From JBBROS01 sp965217935 (GTDB lineage: Bacteria > Pseudomonadota > Alphaproteobacteria > Acetobacterales > Acetobacteraceae), in NCBI GenBank assembly GCA_965217935.1, contig OZ244581.1, positions 1,860,001-1,924,000 of the forward strand: a stretch of 64,000 nt of DNA. Reading direction: 5' to 3'. A program made the position numbers and the translations under genes. This document shows positions 52,447 through 60,617 of this stretch, piece after piece (position 1 is the stretch's first letter; every line of letters begins with the position of its first letter). Below the pieces are notes generated by a model. That model searched no databases. It saw only the letters and a list, made by a program, of their open reading frames with translations, and had not been told where the DNA came from.

Positions 52447-54019
52447 GGCCGGTTCTCTCAGGTTGTGGGAGACGGACGATCAGGGCGTCCGGGCGGGGGG
52501 TGACGCGGTAAAGGCGGTAGGTCTCGGCCTCGATGCCGTCCCGGCCGCGGGTCAGCGTGCCCAGGAGTTCGGGCGATTGCCAATAGGCCGGGTCCGGGCC
52601 TTCGCGGCGGCGGGCGGTGATGAGGAGGAGGCCCGGGCGGGTCTGCTGGCTGGCAGGAAGGTTGAACAGGCGCCAGCGGGGGGCGGCGGCGAGGACGGGC
52701 AGGCCCGGGGCGGACCAGGCGAGCGAGGCGGCAGCGCCGTATTCCTCGCTGGCGAGGAAGGCGCCGCCGTGCTGCCGGGCGTCGGAGGCGGCGGCGTGCG
52801 CCAGGGCGGGGAAGCCGGCGACGCGCAGGGTCGGGTCGAGCGTGCGGGGGAGCGGCAGGGGGCCGAGGGCGGCTTGGAGGTAGACGAGCGCGGTGATGGC
52901 GAGGCCGAAGGCGCCCGCGGGCCTCCACCAGCGCCCGGCCAGCCCGGCGGCGGCGAGAGCGCAGCCGGGATAGAGCACCGCGACCCAGTTGGCCTGCACG
53001 CGGTCGCCGAGGGCGTGCTGGACGAAAACGGCGGCGCCGGGGAGGATCAGGGCGGCGCAGAGGGTCCAGGGAGGCTGCCGCCAGCGCCGGGCGGCGGCGA
53101 CGGCGGCGGCGGCGAAGAGGGCGAAGACAAGGGGGGTGGCGAGGCCGATCTGGCCGGCGACAAGTTCCGAGAGGTAGCGCAGCGCGCGTCTGGGCGCCCA
53201 GTCGCCGGTGCGGCCGCCTTGCTTGATGAAACTGGCCCAGCCATGATCGGCGTTCCAGAGCACGACGGGGAGGAACAGGGCGACGGCGAGGAGGCCTCCG
53301 AGCCAGGGCCACGGGGTGAGCAGCCAGGCTCGGCGGGACGGCGTGAGCAGCCATAGGGCGATGCCGAGGCCGAGCAGGGCGGCGGTATATTTGCTGTCCA
53401 GCCCGAGCCCGGCGGCGGCGCCCACGATCAGCCACCAGGCCCCTGCCCTGCCGCTCAGGGTTCGTCGATCGGGCGAACGAGCCCTAAGTTCTTGCTTCGT
53501 CGGGCAGCTTCGTCGGCGTGCTGCCGCGTTTGTCGCCGACGCTGCCGTTGGCTTGCTGGCGATGCGGGCAAGCGCCCAGATTGCGCCGGTCCAGAAAAAG
53601 AGGAGCGGCGTGTCGGGCGTCATGGTGACGGCGCCGGCGCCCAGCATGAGGGTCGCGTTCAGCAGCACGGCAGCCCGCAGGCCGGCGGCTTGGGAATGGA
53701 ACAGGCGGCAAGCTGCGTCGGCCAGCAGGACGGAGCCGAGGGCGGCCGAGAGGGGGGCCAGCAGGCGGACGCCGAGCGCCGTGTCGCCGGCCAGTGCGGC
53801 GCCGAGGCGAATCCACAGCGCCACCATCGGCGGGTGGTCGAGGTAGCCCGGGGCGAGCGCGCGGGACCAGACCCAGTAGTAGGCCTCGTCCGGAGAGAGC
53901 GGGATGGCGCCCGCGGCGGCGACGCGCACGAGCGTGATGACCGCCAAGGCGGCGTATGCCAGGGAACGTTGGCGGCGGTCGCGTGTTGCTGCTTCGGCAA
54001 CGTTCAAGTGGGGACCCAT
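52424..54019 (-). CDS. GT39-like (ArnT/PMT) glycosyltransferase carrying a repeat insertion
   Basis: 531-residue multi-pass membrane glycosyltransferase of the ArnT/dolichyl-phosphate-mannose family, which moves a sugar from a polyprenyl-phosphate donor in the periplasm. PLSPDEAYYWVWSRALAPGY carries the catalytic acidic pair near the N-terminus, DHPPMVALWIRLGAALAGD follows, and TMTPDTPLLFFWTGAIWALA is typical. Between that helix and WWLIVGAAAGLGLDSKYTA are about 35 residues (156-190), Arg- and Ala-rich, that the family lacks; they coincide with repeat copy B. The ATG overlaps the divergent GlsB ATG within CATG. Confidence 0.86.
   Translation of the reverse strand: MGPHLNVAEAATRDRRQRSLAYAALAVITLVRVAAAGAIPLSPDEAYYWVWSRALAPGYLDHPPMVALWIRLGAALAGDTALGVRLLAPLSAALGSVLLADAACRLFHSQAAGLRAAVLLNATLMLGAGAVTMTPDTPLLFFWTGAIWALARIASKPTAASATNAAARRRSCPTKQELRARSPDRRTLSGRAGAWWLIVGAAAGLGLDSKYTAALLGLGIALWLLTPSRRAWLLTPWPWLGGLLAVALFLPVVLWNADHGWASFIKQGGRTGDWAPRRALRYLSELVAGQIGLATPLVFALFAAAAVAAARRWRQPPWTLCAALILPGAAVFVQHALGDRVQANWVAVLYPGCALAAAGLAGRWWRPAGAFGLAITALVYLQAALGPLPLPRTLDPTLRVAGFPALAHAAASDARQHGGAFLASEEYGAAASLAWSAPGLPVLAAAPRWRLFNLPASQQTRPGLLLITARRREGPDPAYWQSPELLGTLTRGRDGIEAETYRLYRVTPRPDALIVRLPQPERTGHAAPDPR
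53456..53548 (+). repeat. Dispersed repeat family 1, copy B, within a coding region
   Basis: About 82 bases align without gaps to copy C (13425-13548, minus strand) at about 72%, and more loosely to copy A (54493-54600). Shared blocks include CGATCGGGCGAACGAGCCCT, GTCGGGCAGCT and GCCGACG. Arms AGGGTTCG and CGAACGAGCCCT can pair. It lies within the glycosyltransferase gene and keeps its frame open. Confidence 0.65.
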
Positions 54020-54272
54020 GTTTTCGTTTATTGGCGCAATCATCATCGGCGGCATAGCAGGCGCCATCGCGAAACTGATCATGCCGGGGCGGGACCCGGG
54101 CGGGTTCATCATCACCATCCTGCTCGGGATCGGCGGCGCGATGCTGGCGACCTGGCTGGGGCATCAGATCGGATGGTATCGGTATAACCAGAGCGCCGGG
54201 CTGATCGGCGGCGTCGTGGGGGCCATCATCATCCTCTTTATCTATCGGCTCCTAGTGCGGTCGCGGGCGTGA
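54018..54272 (+). CDS. GlsB/YeaQ/YmgE family stress-response membrane protein
   Basis: 84-residue transglycosylase-associated (Transgly_assoc) membrane protein with three helices. Family signature: IIIGGIAGAIAKLIMPGRDP, GGFIITILLGIGGAMLATWL, and a closing helix GGVVGAIIILFIYRLL. Relatives are induced by envelope or acid stress; the molecular role is unknown. GGGGA precedes the ATG by only a few bases. It is divergent from the glycosyltransferase gene, whose start codon overlaps this one, and is followed 4 nt later by a small lipoprotein gene in the same direction. Confidence 0.92.
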   Translation: MFSFIGAIIIGGIAGAIAKLIMPGRDPGGFIITILLGIGGAMLATWLGHQIGWYRYNQSAGLIGGVVGAIIILFIYRLLVRSRA

Positions 54273-54276
54273 CGCG

Positions 54277-54495
54277 GTGCGGTGGGCTATTCTGACGTGC
54301 CTCGCGCTGGCGAGTTGCGGCGAGCCGAGGGGCGCGCCGCTCGTCTCGGCGCAATTTCCGCCGGGCACAGGGGTTGTGAACGACGCGAGCGAGCCGCAGC
54401 CAATCGACAGCTTGCCGTATGGCGCGGGCAACTACAGCCCGGCGCCGGGCGGGCTGCAACCGAACGATGCCAGCAAAACCTTTCGCACGCCTTAA
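54277..54495 (+). CDS. Small predicted lipoprotein
   Basis: 72-residue product from a GTG start: a signal peptide MRWAILTCLALASC with lipobox LASC (lipidated Cys14), followed by a short Pro/Gly/Ser-rich mature part (FPPGTGVVNDASEPQPIDSL). No domain is recognised. It begins 4 nt after the GlsB-like gene. Its TAA stop lies inside the left arm of repeat copy A, so the inverted repeat could double as its 3' end structure. Confidence 0.6.
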   Translation: MRWAILTCLALASCGEPRGAPLVSAQFPPGTGVVNDASEPQPIDSLPYGAGNYSPAPGGLQPNDASKTFRTP

Positions 54496-54600
54496 GGCTC
54501 GTTTGGCAGCAGTCTCTGTCATTCGATCGAGCAAACGAGCCTTAGCTTTCGTCTTGTCGGGCAGCTCTGCCGTCGTGCCGTTGCGCGCATTGCCGACCTC
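54493..54600 (+). repeat. Dispersed repeat family 1, copy A, with 13-bp inverted repeat
   Basis: TAAGGCTCGTTTG (54493-54505) and CAAACGAGCCTTA (54532-54544) are perfect complements. The following 55 bases (GTCTTGTCGGGCAGCTC, then TGCCGACC) match copies B and C. This is the copy in which the paired arms are best preserved. Confidence 0.7.
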
Positions 54601-54672
54601 GTCCTGAACGCTTCAATGATCGGCGCGGGTCGTGCGTGACGCGGCGGGTCGGCTGGCGGCTGCGCGACCTGA

Positions 54673-55152
54673 TCAGAGCGGCACGCCGGCGAGGTTGCGG
54701 CTGGTGCGGATGGTTTGCAGCGTCTGCACCCGCGCGACGTTCGGCGCGCCGGTGAGTTGCTGGGTCAGCGTGTTCTCGTGCGCGGTGTCCCGCGCCACGA
54801 GCCGGAGCAGGAAGTCGCCGCCGCCGCGGATCATATGGCATTCGCGCACTTCGGGCCAGTCGCCGACGTGTTGCTCGAAGGCGCTGAGCACGCTCTCCTT
54901 CTGGCTTTCCAGGCCGACGATGGCGAAGAAGGTGATTTCCCAGCCGAGCTGGGCCGGATCGGTGTCGGCGTGGTAGCCGCGGATGATGCCGGACTCCTCC
55001 AGCCGCCTCATGCGGCGCAGGCACGGCGGGGCGGTGATGTCGGCGCGGCGGGCAAGCTCGACGTTGGTCATGCGGCCGTCGACCTGCAGTTCGGCAAGAA
55101 TTCGGCGGTCGATCGAGTCGAGTTCGGGTAGGTGGCTATTGGCCAGCTTCAT
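54673..55152 (-). CDS. Lrp/AsnC family transcriptional regulator
   Basis: 159-residue Lrp-type regulator. An N-terminal winged helix (ELDSIDRRILAELQVDGRMT, then ADITAPPCLRRMRRLEESGI) is followed by a RAM/AsnC ligand-binding domain (ITFFAIVGLESQKESVLSAF, CHMIRGGGDFLLRLVARD). Such octameric proteins sense amino acids. The ATG at 55152 has GGGGGA just upstream and is chosen over an upstream frame. It is divergent from trxB, the same lrp-trxB neighbourhood known in E. coli. The intergenic region has a TTACA-G-TGTAA palindrome, plausibly its own operator. Confidence 0.93.
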   Translation of the reverse strand: MKLANSHLPELDSIDRRILAELQVDGRMTNVELARRADITAPPCLRRMRRLEESGIIRGYHADTDPAQLGWEITFFAIVGLESQKESVLSAFEQHVGDWPEVRECHMIRGGGDFLLRLVARDTAHENTLTQQLTGAPNVARVQTLQTIRTSRNLAGVPL

Positions 55153-55177
55153 GCTTCCCCCATTACGCGCAACAATA

Positions 55178-55188
55178 TTACAGTGTAA
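55178..55188. promoter_or_regulatory. Palindrome in the lrp-trxB intergenic region
   Basis: TTACAGTGTAA is a perfect 5-bp inverted repeat with one central base, in an AT-rich patch (CAACAATATTACAGTG) 26 bases upstream of the Lrp-type ATG and 88 before trxB. It is a candidate operator for divergent control. Confidence 0.4.
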
Positions 55189-55275
55189 GGTTCGGTCAAG
55201 GCGCGCGGGTTGCAAGGCTGCCCGATTATTGCGCGGCAGGCGGGGGCGTCCTTATGTTGCGGCGGATAGGGAGCG

Positions 55276-56250
55276 ATGACCATGCCGCAGACGATGACGA
55301 CCCGCATGCTGATCATCGGCGCCGGCCCGGCCGGGTATACGGCGGCGATCTATGCCGCGCGGGCCAGTCTGGAGCCGGTGCTGGTGGCCGGGCTGCAGCC
55401 GGGCGGGCAGTTGATGATCACGACCGACGTGGAGAACTATCCGGGCTTCGAGCAATCGATCCAGGGGCCTTGGCTGATGGAACAGATGCAGAAGCAGGCC
55501 GAGCACGTCGGCACGCGGATCATCAGCGACATCGTGACCGAGGTGGACTTCCGGCGGCGTCCGTTCCGGTGCGTGGGCGACGGGGGGGACGTTTACCTAG
55601 CCGACACGGTGGTGATCGCGACGGGGGCGCAGGCGCGGTGGCTCGGGTTGCCGTCCGAGGCGCGGCTGCAAGGGGCGGGCGTGTCCGCCTGTGCTACGTG
55701 CGACGGGTTTTTCTATCGCGGCAAGCGGGTTGCGGTGGTGGGCGGGGGGAACACCGCGGTCGAGGAGGCGCTTTTCCTGACGCATCATGCCGAACGGGTC
55801 ACGCTGGTGCACCGGCGGGACAGTTTGCGGGCGGAGAAGATTTTACAGCGGCGGTTGTTCGACCATCCGAAGATCGAGGTGGTTTGGGACAGCGCCGTCG
55901 AGGAGATCGTGGGCGGGGGCACGCCGGAGGTCGTGACCGGGGTGCGGCTGCGGCACGTGCGGACGGGCGCGAGCGAGGTTTTGCCGGTGGACGGCGTGTT
56001 CATCGCGATCGGGCATACCCCGAACACGGCCGTGTTCCGCGGGCAGGTCGCCCTTGACGATGACGGGTATGTGCTGACGCAGGCGGGGACGACGCAGACG
56101 TCGGCGCCGGGGGTGTTCGCGGCGGGCGACGTGCAGGACAAGCTGTGGCGGCAGGCGGTGACGGCGGCGGGGACGGGGTGCATCGCGGCGCTGGAGGCCG
56201 AGCGGTTCCTGGTGATGCAGGAGCAGCCGGCGGCGCAAGCCGCGGAATAG
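55276..56250 (+). CDS. trxB: Thioredoxin-disulfide reductase
   Basis: 324-residue low-Mr flavoprotein that transfers electrons from NADPH to thioredoxin. FAD site GAGPAGYTAAIYAARA, redox-active CATC in VSACATCDGFFYRGK, NADPH site VVGGGNTAVEEALFLTHHA, and the closing ATG-like segment GVFAAGDVQDKLWRQAVTAA are intact. Length and all catalytic parts are normal. The start has several nearby Met codons (55276, 55282 and others); the ribosome-binding site GGGAG precedes the first. Divergent from the Lrp-type gene. Confidence 0.97.
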   Translation: MTMPQTMTTRMLIIGAGPAGYTAAIYAARASLEPVLVAGLQPGGQLMITTDVENYPGFEQSIQGPWLMEQMQKQAEHVGTRIISDIVTEVDFRRRPFRCVGDGGDVYLADTVVIATGAQARWLGLPSEARLQGAGVSACATCDGFFYRGKRVAVVGGGNTAVEEALFLTHHAERVTLVHRRDSLRAEKILQRRLFDHPKIEVVWDSAVEEIVGGGTPEVVTGVRLRHVRTGASEVLPVDGVFIAIGHTPNTAVFRGQVALDDDGYVLTQAGTTQTSAPGVFAAGDVQDKLWRQAVTAAGTGCIAALEAERFLVMQEQPAAQAAE

Positions 56251-56316
56251 GGCGAACGTTCGGAGAAAATTAACGAGTTTGCGCCACTGTGCCTTCGAGA
56301 GAAGGCGGAGTGGGGC

Positions 56317-57363
56317 ATGGCCGGCAAGGCTGACAAGGCAACGATTGTCATTCGGCGGGAAGAGGTGGTCGAAGGCGGCCATCATGGCGGCGCTTGGAAG
56401 GTGGCCTACGCCGACTTCGTGACGGCCATGATGGCGTTCTTCTTGCTGATGTGGCTGCTGAACGCCACGACCGAGAAGCAGAAGCGGGGCGTGGCCGACT
56501 ATTTCAGCGCGACGGCGACGCTCGTGCATCACGATTCGGGCTACGGCAAGCCGTTCGGCGGCAGGACGATGAATGCCGATGGCTCCCTGGCGTCGGACAT
56601 GGGCCAGGTGCAGGTCACGCCGATCAACACGCCGATCGTCGAGTTGCAGGACGATGTCGAGGATTCGACGCCGCCGAAGACGTTGCAGCGGCAGGTTGCG
56701 CGAGGCATGGGCGGGACCGACGTTGACCAGCCGTCCGCATCGCAGGCGGTGGCGAAAACCCCGCCAAAGGCGCCGGGGCAGTCGGCGCAGGCCGGGGACC
56801 AGGCGTTCGAGCCGACGGCGGCGGAGCGGGCCGCGCAGAGCGATGCCGACTTGCAGGCCGAGCTGGAGAAGCGCGAGCGGGCGACGTTCGAGCGGGCGGC
56901 GCAGCAGATCCGCGATGCGGTCCGGGCCGACCCGGCGCTCGCCGACCTCATGCCGCAACTAAAGATCGACATCGTGCCGGAGGGATTGCGGGTGCAGCTC
57001 GTGGACGAGGACAAGCAGCCGATGTTCCCGACCGGGTCGGCCGTGCTGAACGAGAGGGCGCGCGAGGTGTTGCAGAAAGTGGCGCCGGTGCTGATGCGCC
57101 TGCCGCAATCGGTCAGCATCGCCGGGCACACAGACTCCGCGCCGTTCCACGGCGGAGAGCGCTCGAACTGGGACCTCTCGGCGGACCGGGCGAACGCGAC
57201 CCGGCGCCTGCTGGTGGACGCCGGGCTGCCGGAGAGCCGACTGCGCAGCGTGTCCGGCATGGCCGACCGGGACCCGCTGGTGCCGGATGACACGATGGCG
57301 GCGGCGAACCGGCGGATCGCGATCACCGTGTTGCGGGACAGCCGCCTGGCGGGAGGGCACTGA
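56317..57363 (+). CDS. motB: Flagellar motor stator protein MotB
   Basis: 348-residue stator subunit. A cytoplasmic N-terminus leads to a single helix with the proton-carrying Asp33 in AYADFVTAMMAFFLLMWLLN, a plug/linker region of about 140 residues rich in Ala/Gln/Glu, and a peptidoglycan-binding OmpA-like domain (LRVQLVDEDKQPMFPTGSAV, then AGHTDSAPF, SNWDLSADRANATRRLL). The linker is long. The gene precedes motA by 3 nt, the reverse of the usual motA-motB order. No other flagellar gene lies in the window. Confidence 0.95.
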   Translation: MAGKADKATIVIRREEVVEGGHHGGAWKVAYADFVTAMMAFFLLMWLLNATTEKQKRGVADYFSATATLVHHDSGYGKPFGGRTMNADGSLASDMGQVQVTPINTPIVELQDDVEDSTPPKTLQRQVARGMGGTDVDQPSASQAVAKTPPKAPGQSAQAGDQAFEPTAAERAAQSDADLQAELEKRERATFERAAQQIRDAVRADPALADLMPQLKIDIVPEGLRVQLVDEDKQPMFPTGSAVLNERAREVLQKVAPVLMRLPQSVSIAGHTDSAPFHGGERSNWDLSADRANATRRLLVDAGLPESRLRSVSGMADRDPLVPDDTMAAANRRIAITVLRDSRLAGGH

Positions 57364-57366
57364 GCC

Positions 57367-58233
57367 ATGCTGACGATCGGTGGACTTGGCTTCCTGCTGG
57401 CCTGCGTGTTCGGCAGCTACATCCTGGCTGGCGGCAGCATGGAGCCGCTGATCGAGGCGATGCCGTTCGAGATGCTCACCATCGGGGGCGCGGCGCTGGG
57501 CACGTTCATCATGTCCAACTCGATGCACGACGTGAAGCATACGATCGGGGGCTTCAAGAAAATCCTGAAGGGCGCTTCAATCGGCAAGAGCCATTACGTG
57601 GAGCTGCTGAGCCTGCTGTTCCTGTTCACGCGGCTGGCGTCGAGCAAGGGGCCGATGGCGCTGGAGCCGCACATCGAGAAGCCGCAGGAGAGCTCCGCGT
57701 TCCAGCAGTTCCCGCGCATCCTGGCGAACCATCACGCGACGAACATCATCTGCGACTACCTGCGGATGCTGGGCATGAACGCGGACGACCCACATCAGAT
57801 CGAAGACGTGCTGGGCCGCGAGCTGAAGAAGACGCTGCACGAGGAGCTGCATGGGGCGCACGCGATGCAGACGATCGCGGACGCGTTGCCGGCGCTGGGG
57901 ATCGTGGCCGCGGTGCTGGGCGTGATCAAGACGATGGCGCACATCAACGACCCGCCGGCGGTGCTGGGGGCGATGATCGGCGGCGCGCTGGTGGGCACGT
58001 TCCTGGGCGTGCTGCTGGCCTACGGCATGGTCGGCCCGTTCGCGACGCGGCTGAAGGGCGTGGTCGAGGAGGAGAGCAAGTTCCTTGAGGTGATCCGCGC
58101 CGTGCTGGTGAGCCACCTGCACGGCAACGCGCCGCAGATCAGTGTCGAGACTGGGCGCAAGATGGCGCCGAACCAGCATATGCCGAGCTTCCAGGAGCTG
58201 GAGGAGGCGGTGCAGGCGGTGAAGATCAACTAA
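57367..58233 (+). CDS. motA: Flagellar motor stator protein MotA
   Basis: 288-residue inner-membrane stator subunit with four helices (about 1-20, 33-50, 170-195, 205-228). Family features: FGSYILAGGSMEPLIEA, the cytoplasmic loop with charged torque residues (KGASIGKSHYVELLSLLFLF), DALPALGIVAAVLGVIKTM with the conserved Pro, and GGALVGTFLGVLLAYGMVGP. It forms the H+ channel with MotB and is translated directly after it. It ends 15 nt before the convergent glycosyltransferase gene. Confidence 0.96.
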   Translation: MLTIGGLGFLLACVFGSYILAGGSMEPLIEAMPFEMLTIGGAALGTFIMSNSMHDVKHTIGGFKKILKGASIGKSHYVELLSLLFLFTRLASSKGPMALEPHIEKPQESSAFQQFPRILANHHATNIICDYLRMLGMNADDPHQIEDVLGRELKKTLHEELHGAHAMQTIADALPALGIVAAVLGVIKTMAHINDPPAVLGAMIGGALVGTFLGVLLAYGMVGPFATRLKGVVEEESKFLEVIRAVLVSHLHGNAPQISVETGRKMAPNQHMPSFQELEEAVQAVKIN

Positions 58234-58248
58234 TGAGAGGTGTGTGGT

Positions 58249-59112
58249 TCAGGCGCCGGTTTGCCTGGCCAGGTAATCGGCGACGGTGAGGCCGGGCTCG
58301 TCGACGCCGAGCAGGGATTGGACGGGCGGGCTCAGGATGAGGCGGGTCTTGCGATCATCGAGAGTGGCGATGGCTGCGTCCCAACGAGCGGATGATCCGG
58401 AGGAGCTGGCAAGAGGGTTGAGGTTGCTGCCGTCGTTCTTGAGCAGGTATTCGCCGATGACCTTGTCTTTCAGGCGGAAGCTCGATGGGTAGCTGGCGCA
58501 AAGGCGAAGCAGGAACTCGTAGTCTTCGAGCGCCGCGAGCGTTTCGTCGATACGGAGATCCTGCCGTTCGATGCGTGAGCGGTCCAGCACGAAGCTGTGC
58601 AGCGGGCAGAAGTTGTTGTGCAGGAGTTGCGCGAGGCCGGCGCCTGAAAAGACGCGCTGCTTGGCGGCCGTGAACGGCACGGCGCCGTCGCGGTCGATGG
58701 ATGCGTTGAGGATGCCGGCGAAGGCGACCGCGGCCCCGCTTGCTTCGAGTTCGGCGATCAGGAGGCGGTGGGCTTCGGGATAGATGAGGTCGTCGTAGTC
58801 GAGGAAGGCGGCGTAGCGCCCCTGCCCTGCCCCGAGGCCGAGGTTGAGCAGCACCGCCCGGGCGTCGCGAGGGTGCGGTTGCGAATGGTTGAGCAGCGTC
58901 AGGCCGACCTCCGGGACGATGGCGAGGATGGGCGCCAGGGCGGCGCGGATGCTCGTTTGGGCGGTGTCGTCCATGCGCTGGCAGGCGAGCTGGATGCTGA
59001 GCGGGCGGTGGTCCGATAGCGCGAGGGAGAAGACGGCGCGGCCGAGCTCGTCAAGACGGGCGCGGTCGTGGAAGCGGACGACGACATTGAGGGCCGCCGG
59101 TGCGATCACCAT
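58249..59112 (-). CDS. Glycosyltransferase family 2-like protein
   Basis: 287-residue GT-A fold protein. ALNVVVRFHDRARLDELGRA starts the nucleotide-binding half, YAAFLDYDDLIYPEAHRLLI provides the DxD-like metal site, and LEDYEFLLRLCASYPSSFRL is the acceptor-side ED motif. It is probably involved in cell-surface polysaccharide or glycan synthesis. The ATG at 59112 overlaps the upstream glycosyltransferase stop by 7 nt, so the pair is coupled. Confidence 0.87.
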   Translation of the reverse strand: MVIAPAALNVVVRFHDRARLDELGRAVFSLALSDHRPLSIQLACQRMDDTAQTSIRAALAPILAIVPEVGLTLLNHSQPHPRDARAVLLNLGLGAGQGRYAAFLDYDDLIYPEAHRLLIAELEASGAAVAFAGILNASIDRDGAVPFTAAKQRVFSGAGLAQLLHNNFCPLHSFVLDRSRIERQDLRIDETLAALEDYEFLLRLCASYPSSFRLKDKVIGEYLLKNDGSNLNPLASSSGSSARWDAAIATLDDRKTRLILSPPVQSLLGVDEPGLTVADYLARQTGA

Positions 59113-60617
59113 CGGCCGGGGGCGAAACTGTAGCCGTGGCCGAAGTCGGCGATGCCGGCGCCGGGCAGCGGCTCCAGGCCGCCGAGGTTTGGCTCCGGCA
59201 GATTGCGCATCGCGAGCTCCGTGCGAATGAGCTCGGCGAAGGCCGTGCCGCCCCATTTGATTGCCAGACGGAGGCCGCTTTCGAGGAACATCTTCTGCGT
59301 TGTCGGGTCCAGCGTGCGGTCGGTGGTCGGGTGGAACAGGAGGGCGGCCGGGCAGGTCAGCACCTTCAAGCCGGCGAGGCGGGCGCGCCAGGAGTAATCA
59401 ACGTCCTCGCAGTACATGAAGAAGCCGTCGTCGAAGCCGCCGATGCGCTCGAACACGCCGCGCGGGATCAAGAGGCAGGCGCCTGACGCCCATGGGGTGC
59501 CGAAGGTTCGCGGGTCGTAGGTGACGGTGTGCTCGGCGGGGAACTGGAGGGCTTCGATCAGGGCGCGGCCTCCCGCGGCCTGGGACATTTTCAGGAGGGC
59601 GGCCAGCGCCTCCGGGTGCAGGGCGGCGTCGGGGTTCAAGGCGAGGTAGTGTTTGGCGCCGTCGGCGAAGGCTTGGCGCATCAGCCGGTTGTGGGCGGCG
59701 CCGAAGCCGACGTTGCCGCCGGTCGGCAGGACTTGCAGGGCTGGCTCGGAGGCGACGGCTTGGCTGGAGGGGCCGCCGTTGTCGAGCATGAGCAGGGTGG
59801 GATGGATGCCGGCGTAGCTGGCTGCTCCGCGGATGCTGCGCATGAGGCGTTGCAGGGTTGCCGGCGGCGTTTCGTAGGTGACGACCCCGATCGCGAGCGT
59901 TCCGGCCGGCATCGCGTTGCCGAGGACCGAGGCTTGGGCGGTGCGGAGGGCGGCGATGCGGCGGCCGTTGGTTTCGCGCCCGTCGTTGGCGGCGAGATAG
60001 TGGGCTAAGGGGTTGGCGTCGCCGATGGCGTAGCGGTTACGATACCAGGCGCTCTCGAACTCGGGGTTCGGGTCGGCGGTCCCGTGCGCGAGGTAGTGGC
60101 CGAGCGGGTTGGTTCGGGCATCGGGGATTTGTGCGGCGTAGAACGCCGGGTCGAAGGCCGGATGCGGCGGTTTGTCGCGCGGCATTCCGACCCAGAGATA
60201 GTGCATGGGGGCCTCGGCCAGGGGAATGCCGGTTTGGTTCGCATACCAGGCCGGGTCGAACAGGGGGTTGGGACGCAGGCCCTGGCGGCGGCCCGCGGTT
60301 GCGTAGTGGTGCAGCAGGTCGAGGCCGGAGCGCCGGAGATCGGGGTGCTGGGAGGCGTAGAAGGCTTGGTTCCACAGGCCGTGCCGCAGCAGGGCGCGGA
60401 TCAGGCGGCGGGCGGCCAGGTGCTCGCGAATGGTCCCCATGCGGCCCGTGGCTGCCCAATAGGCGAGGCGCAAGGAGACGTGGCGGTGAAGCAGGAGGCG
60501 CAGGCGGGACAGCAGGCGCCAGGCCCGGCTGCGCTCGACGGCTTCGAGGCGCTCGCGCAGGGAGGCTGCCTCGGCCTGCGCGGCGGCCAGGGCGGCTTGC
60601 AGCTCCGCCTCGGTCAC
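59106..60617 (-). CDS. Glycosyltransferase with N-terminal coiled coil and tandem WY-type repeats
   Basis: 503 residues from a GTG. Order: a coiled coil (about 1-35, AELQAALAAAQAEAASLRER), four imperfect repeats of 30-40 residues (about 87-214; FYxxxxPDxR, PLxHYLxxG, NPxFDPAWY pattern), then a GT-A domain (about 235-490) with TLAIGVVTYETPPATLQRLM, LNPDAALHPEALAALL and YCEDVDYSWRARLAGLKVL. Such rhamnosyltransferase-like proteins act on O-antigen or exopolysaccharide. The GTG overlaps the DNA glycosylase stop (GTGA), an odd partner for a surface-glycan gene. Confidence 0.88.
   Translation of the reverse strand: MTEAELQAALAAAQAEAASLRERLEAVERSRAWRLLSRLRLLLHRHVSLRLAYWAATGRMGTIREHLAARRLIRALLRHGLWNQAFYASQHPDLRRSGLDLLHHYATAGRRQGLRPNPLFDPAWYANQTGIPLAEAPMHYLWVGMPRDKPPHPAFDPAFYAAQIPDARTNPLGHYLAHGTADPNPEFESAWYRNRYAIGDANPLAHYLAANDGRETNGRRIAALRTAQASVLGNAMPAGTLAIGVVTYETPPATLQRLMRSIRGAASYAGIHPTLLMLDNGGPSSQAVASEPALQVLPTGGNVGFGAAHNRLMRQAFADGAKHYLALNPDAALHPEALAALLKMSQAAGGRALIEALQFPAEHTVTYDPRTFGTPWASGACLLIPRGVFERIGGFDDGFFMYCEDVDYSWRARLAGLKVLTCPAALLFHPTTDRTLDPTTQKMFLESGLRLAIKWGGTAFAELIRTELAMRNLPEPNLGGLEPLPGAGIADFGHGYSFAPGRW

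Noticed and set aside
56253..56262. 10-bp palindrome CGAACGTTCG between trxB and motB
   Set aside because: Short palindromes of this size are expected by chance and no second copy or promoter context was seen.
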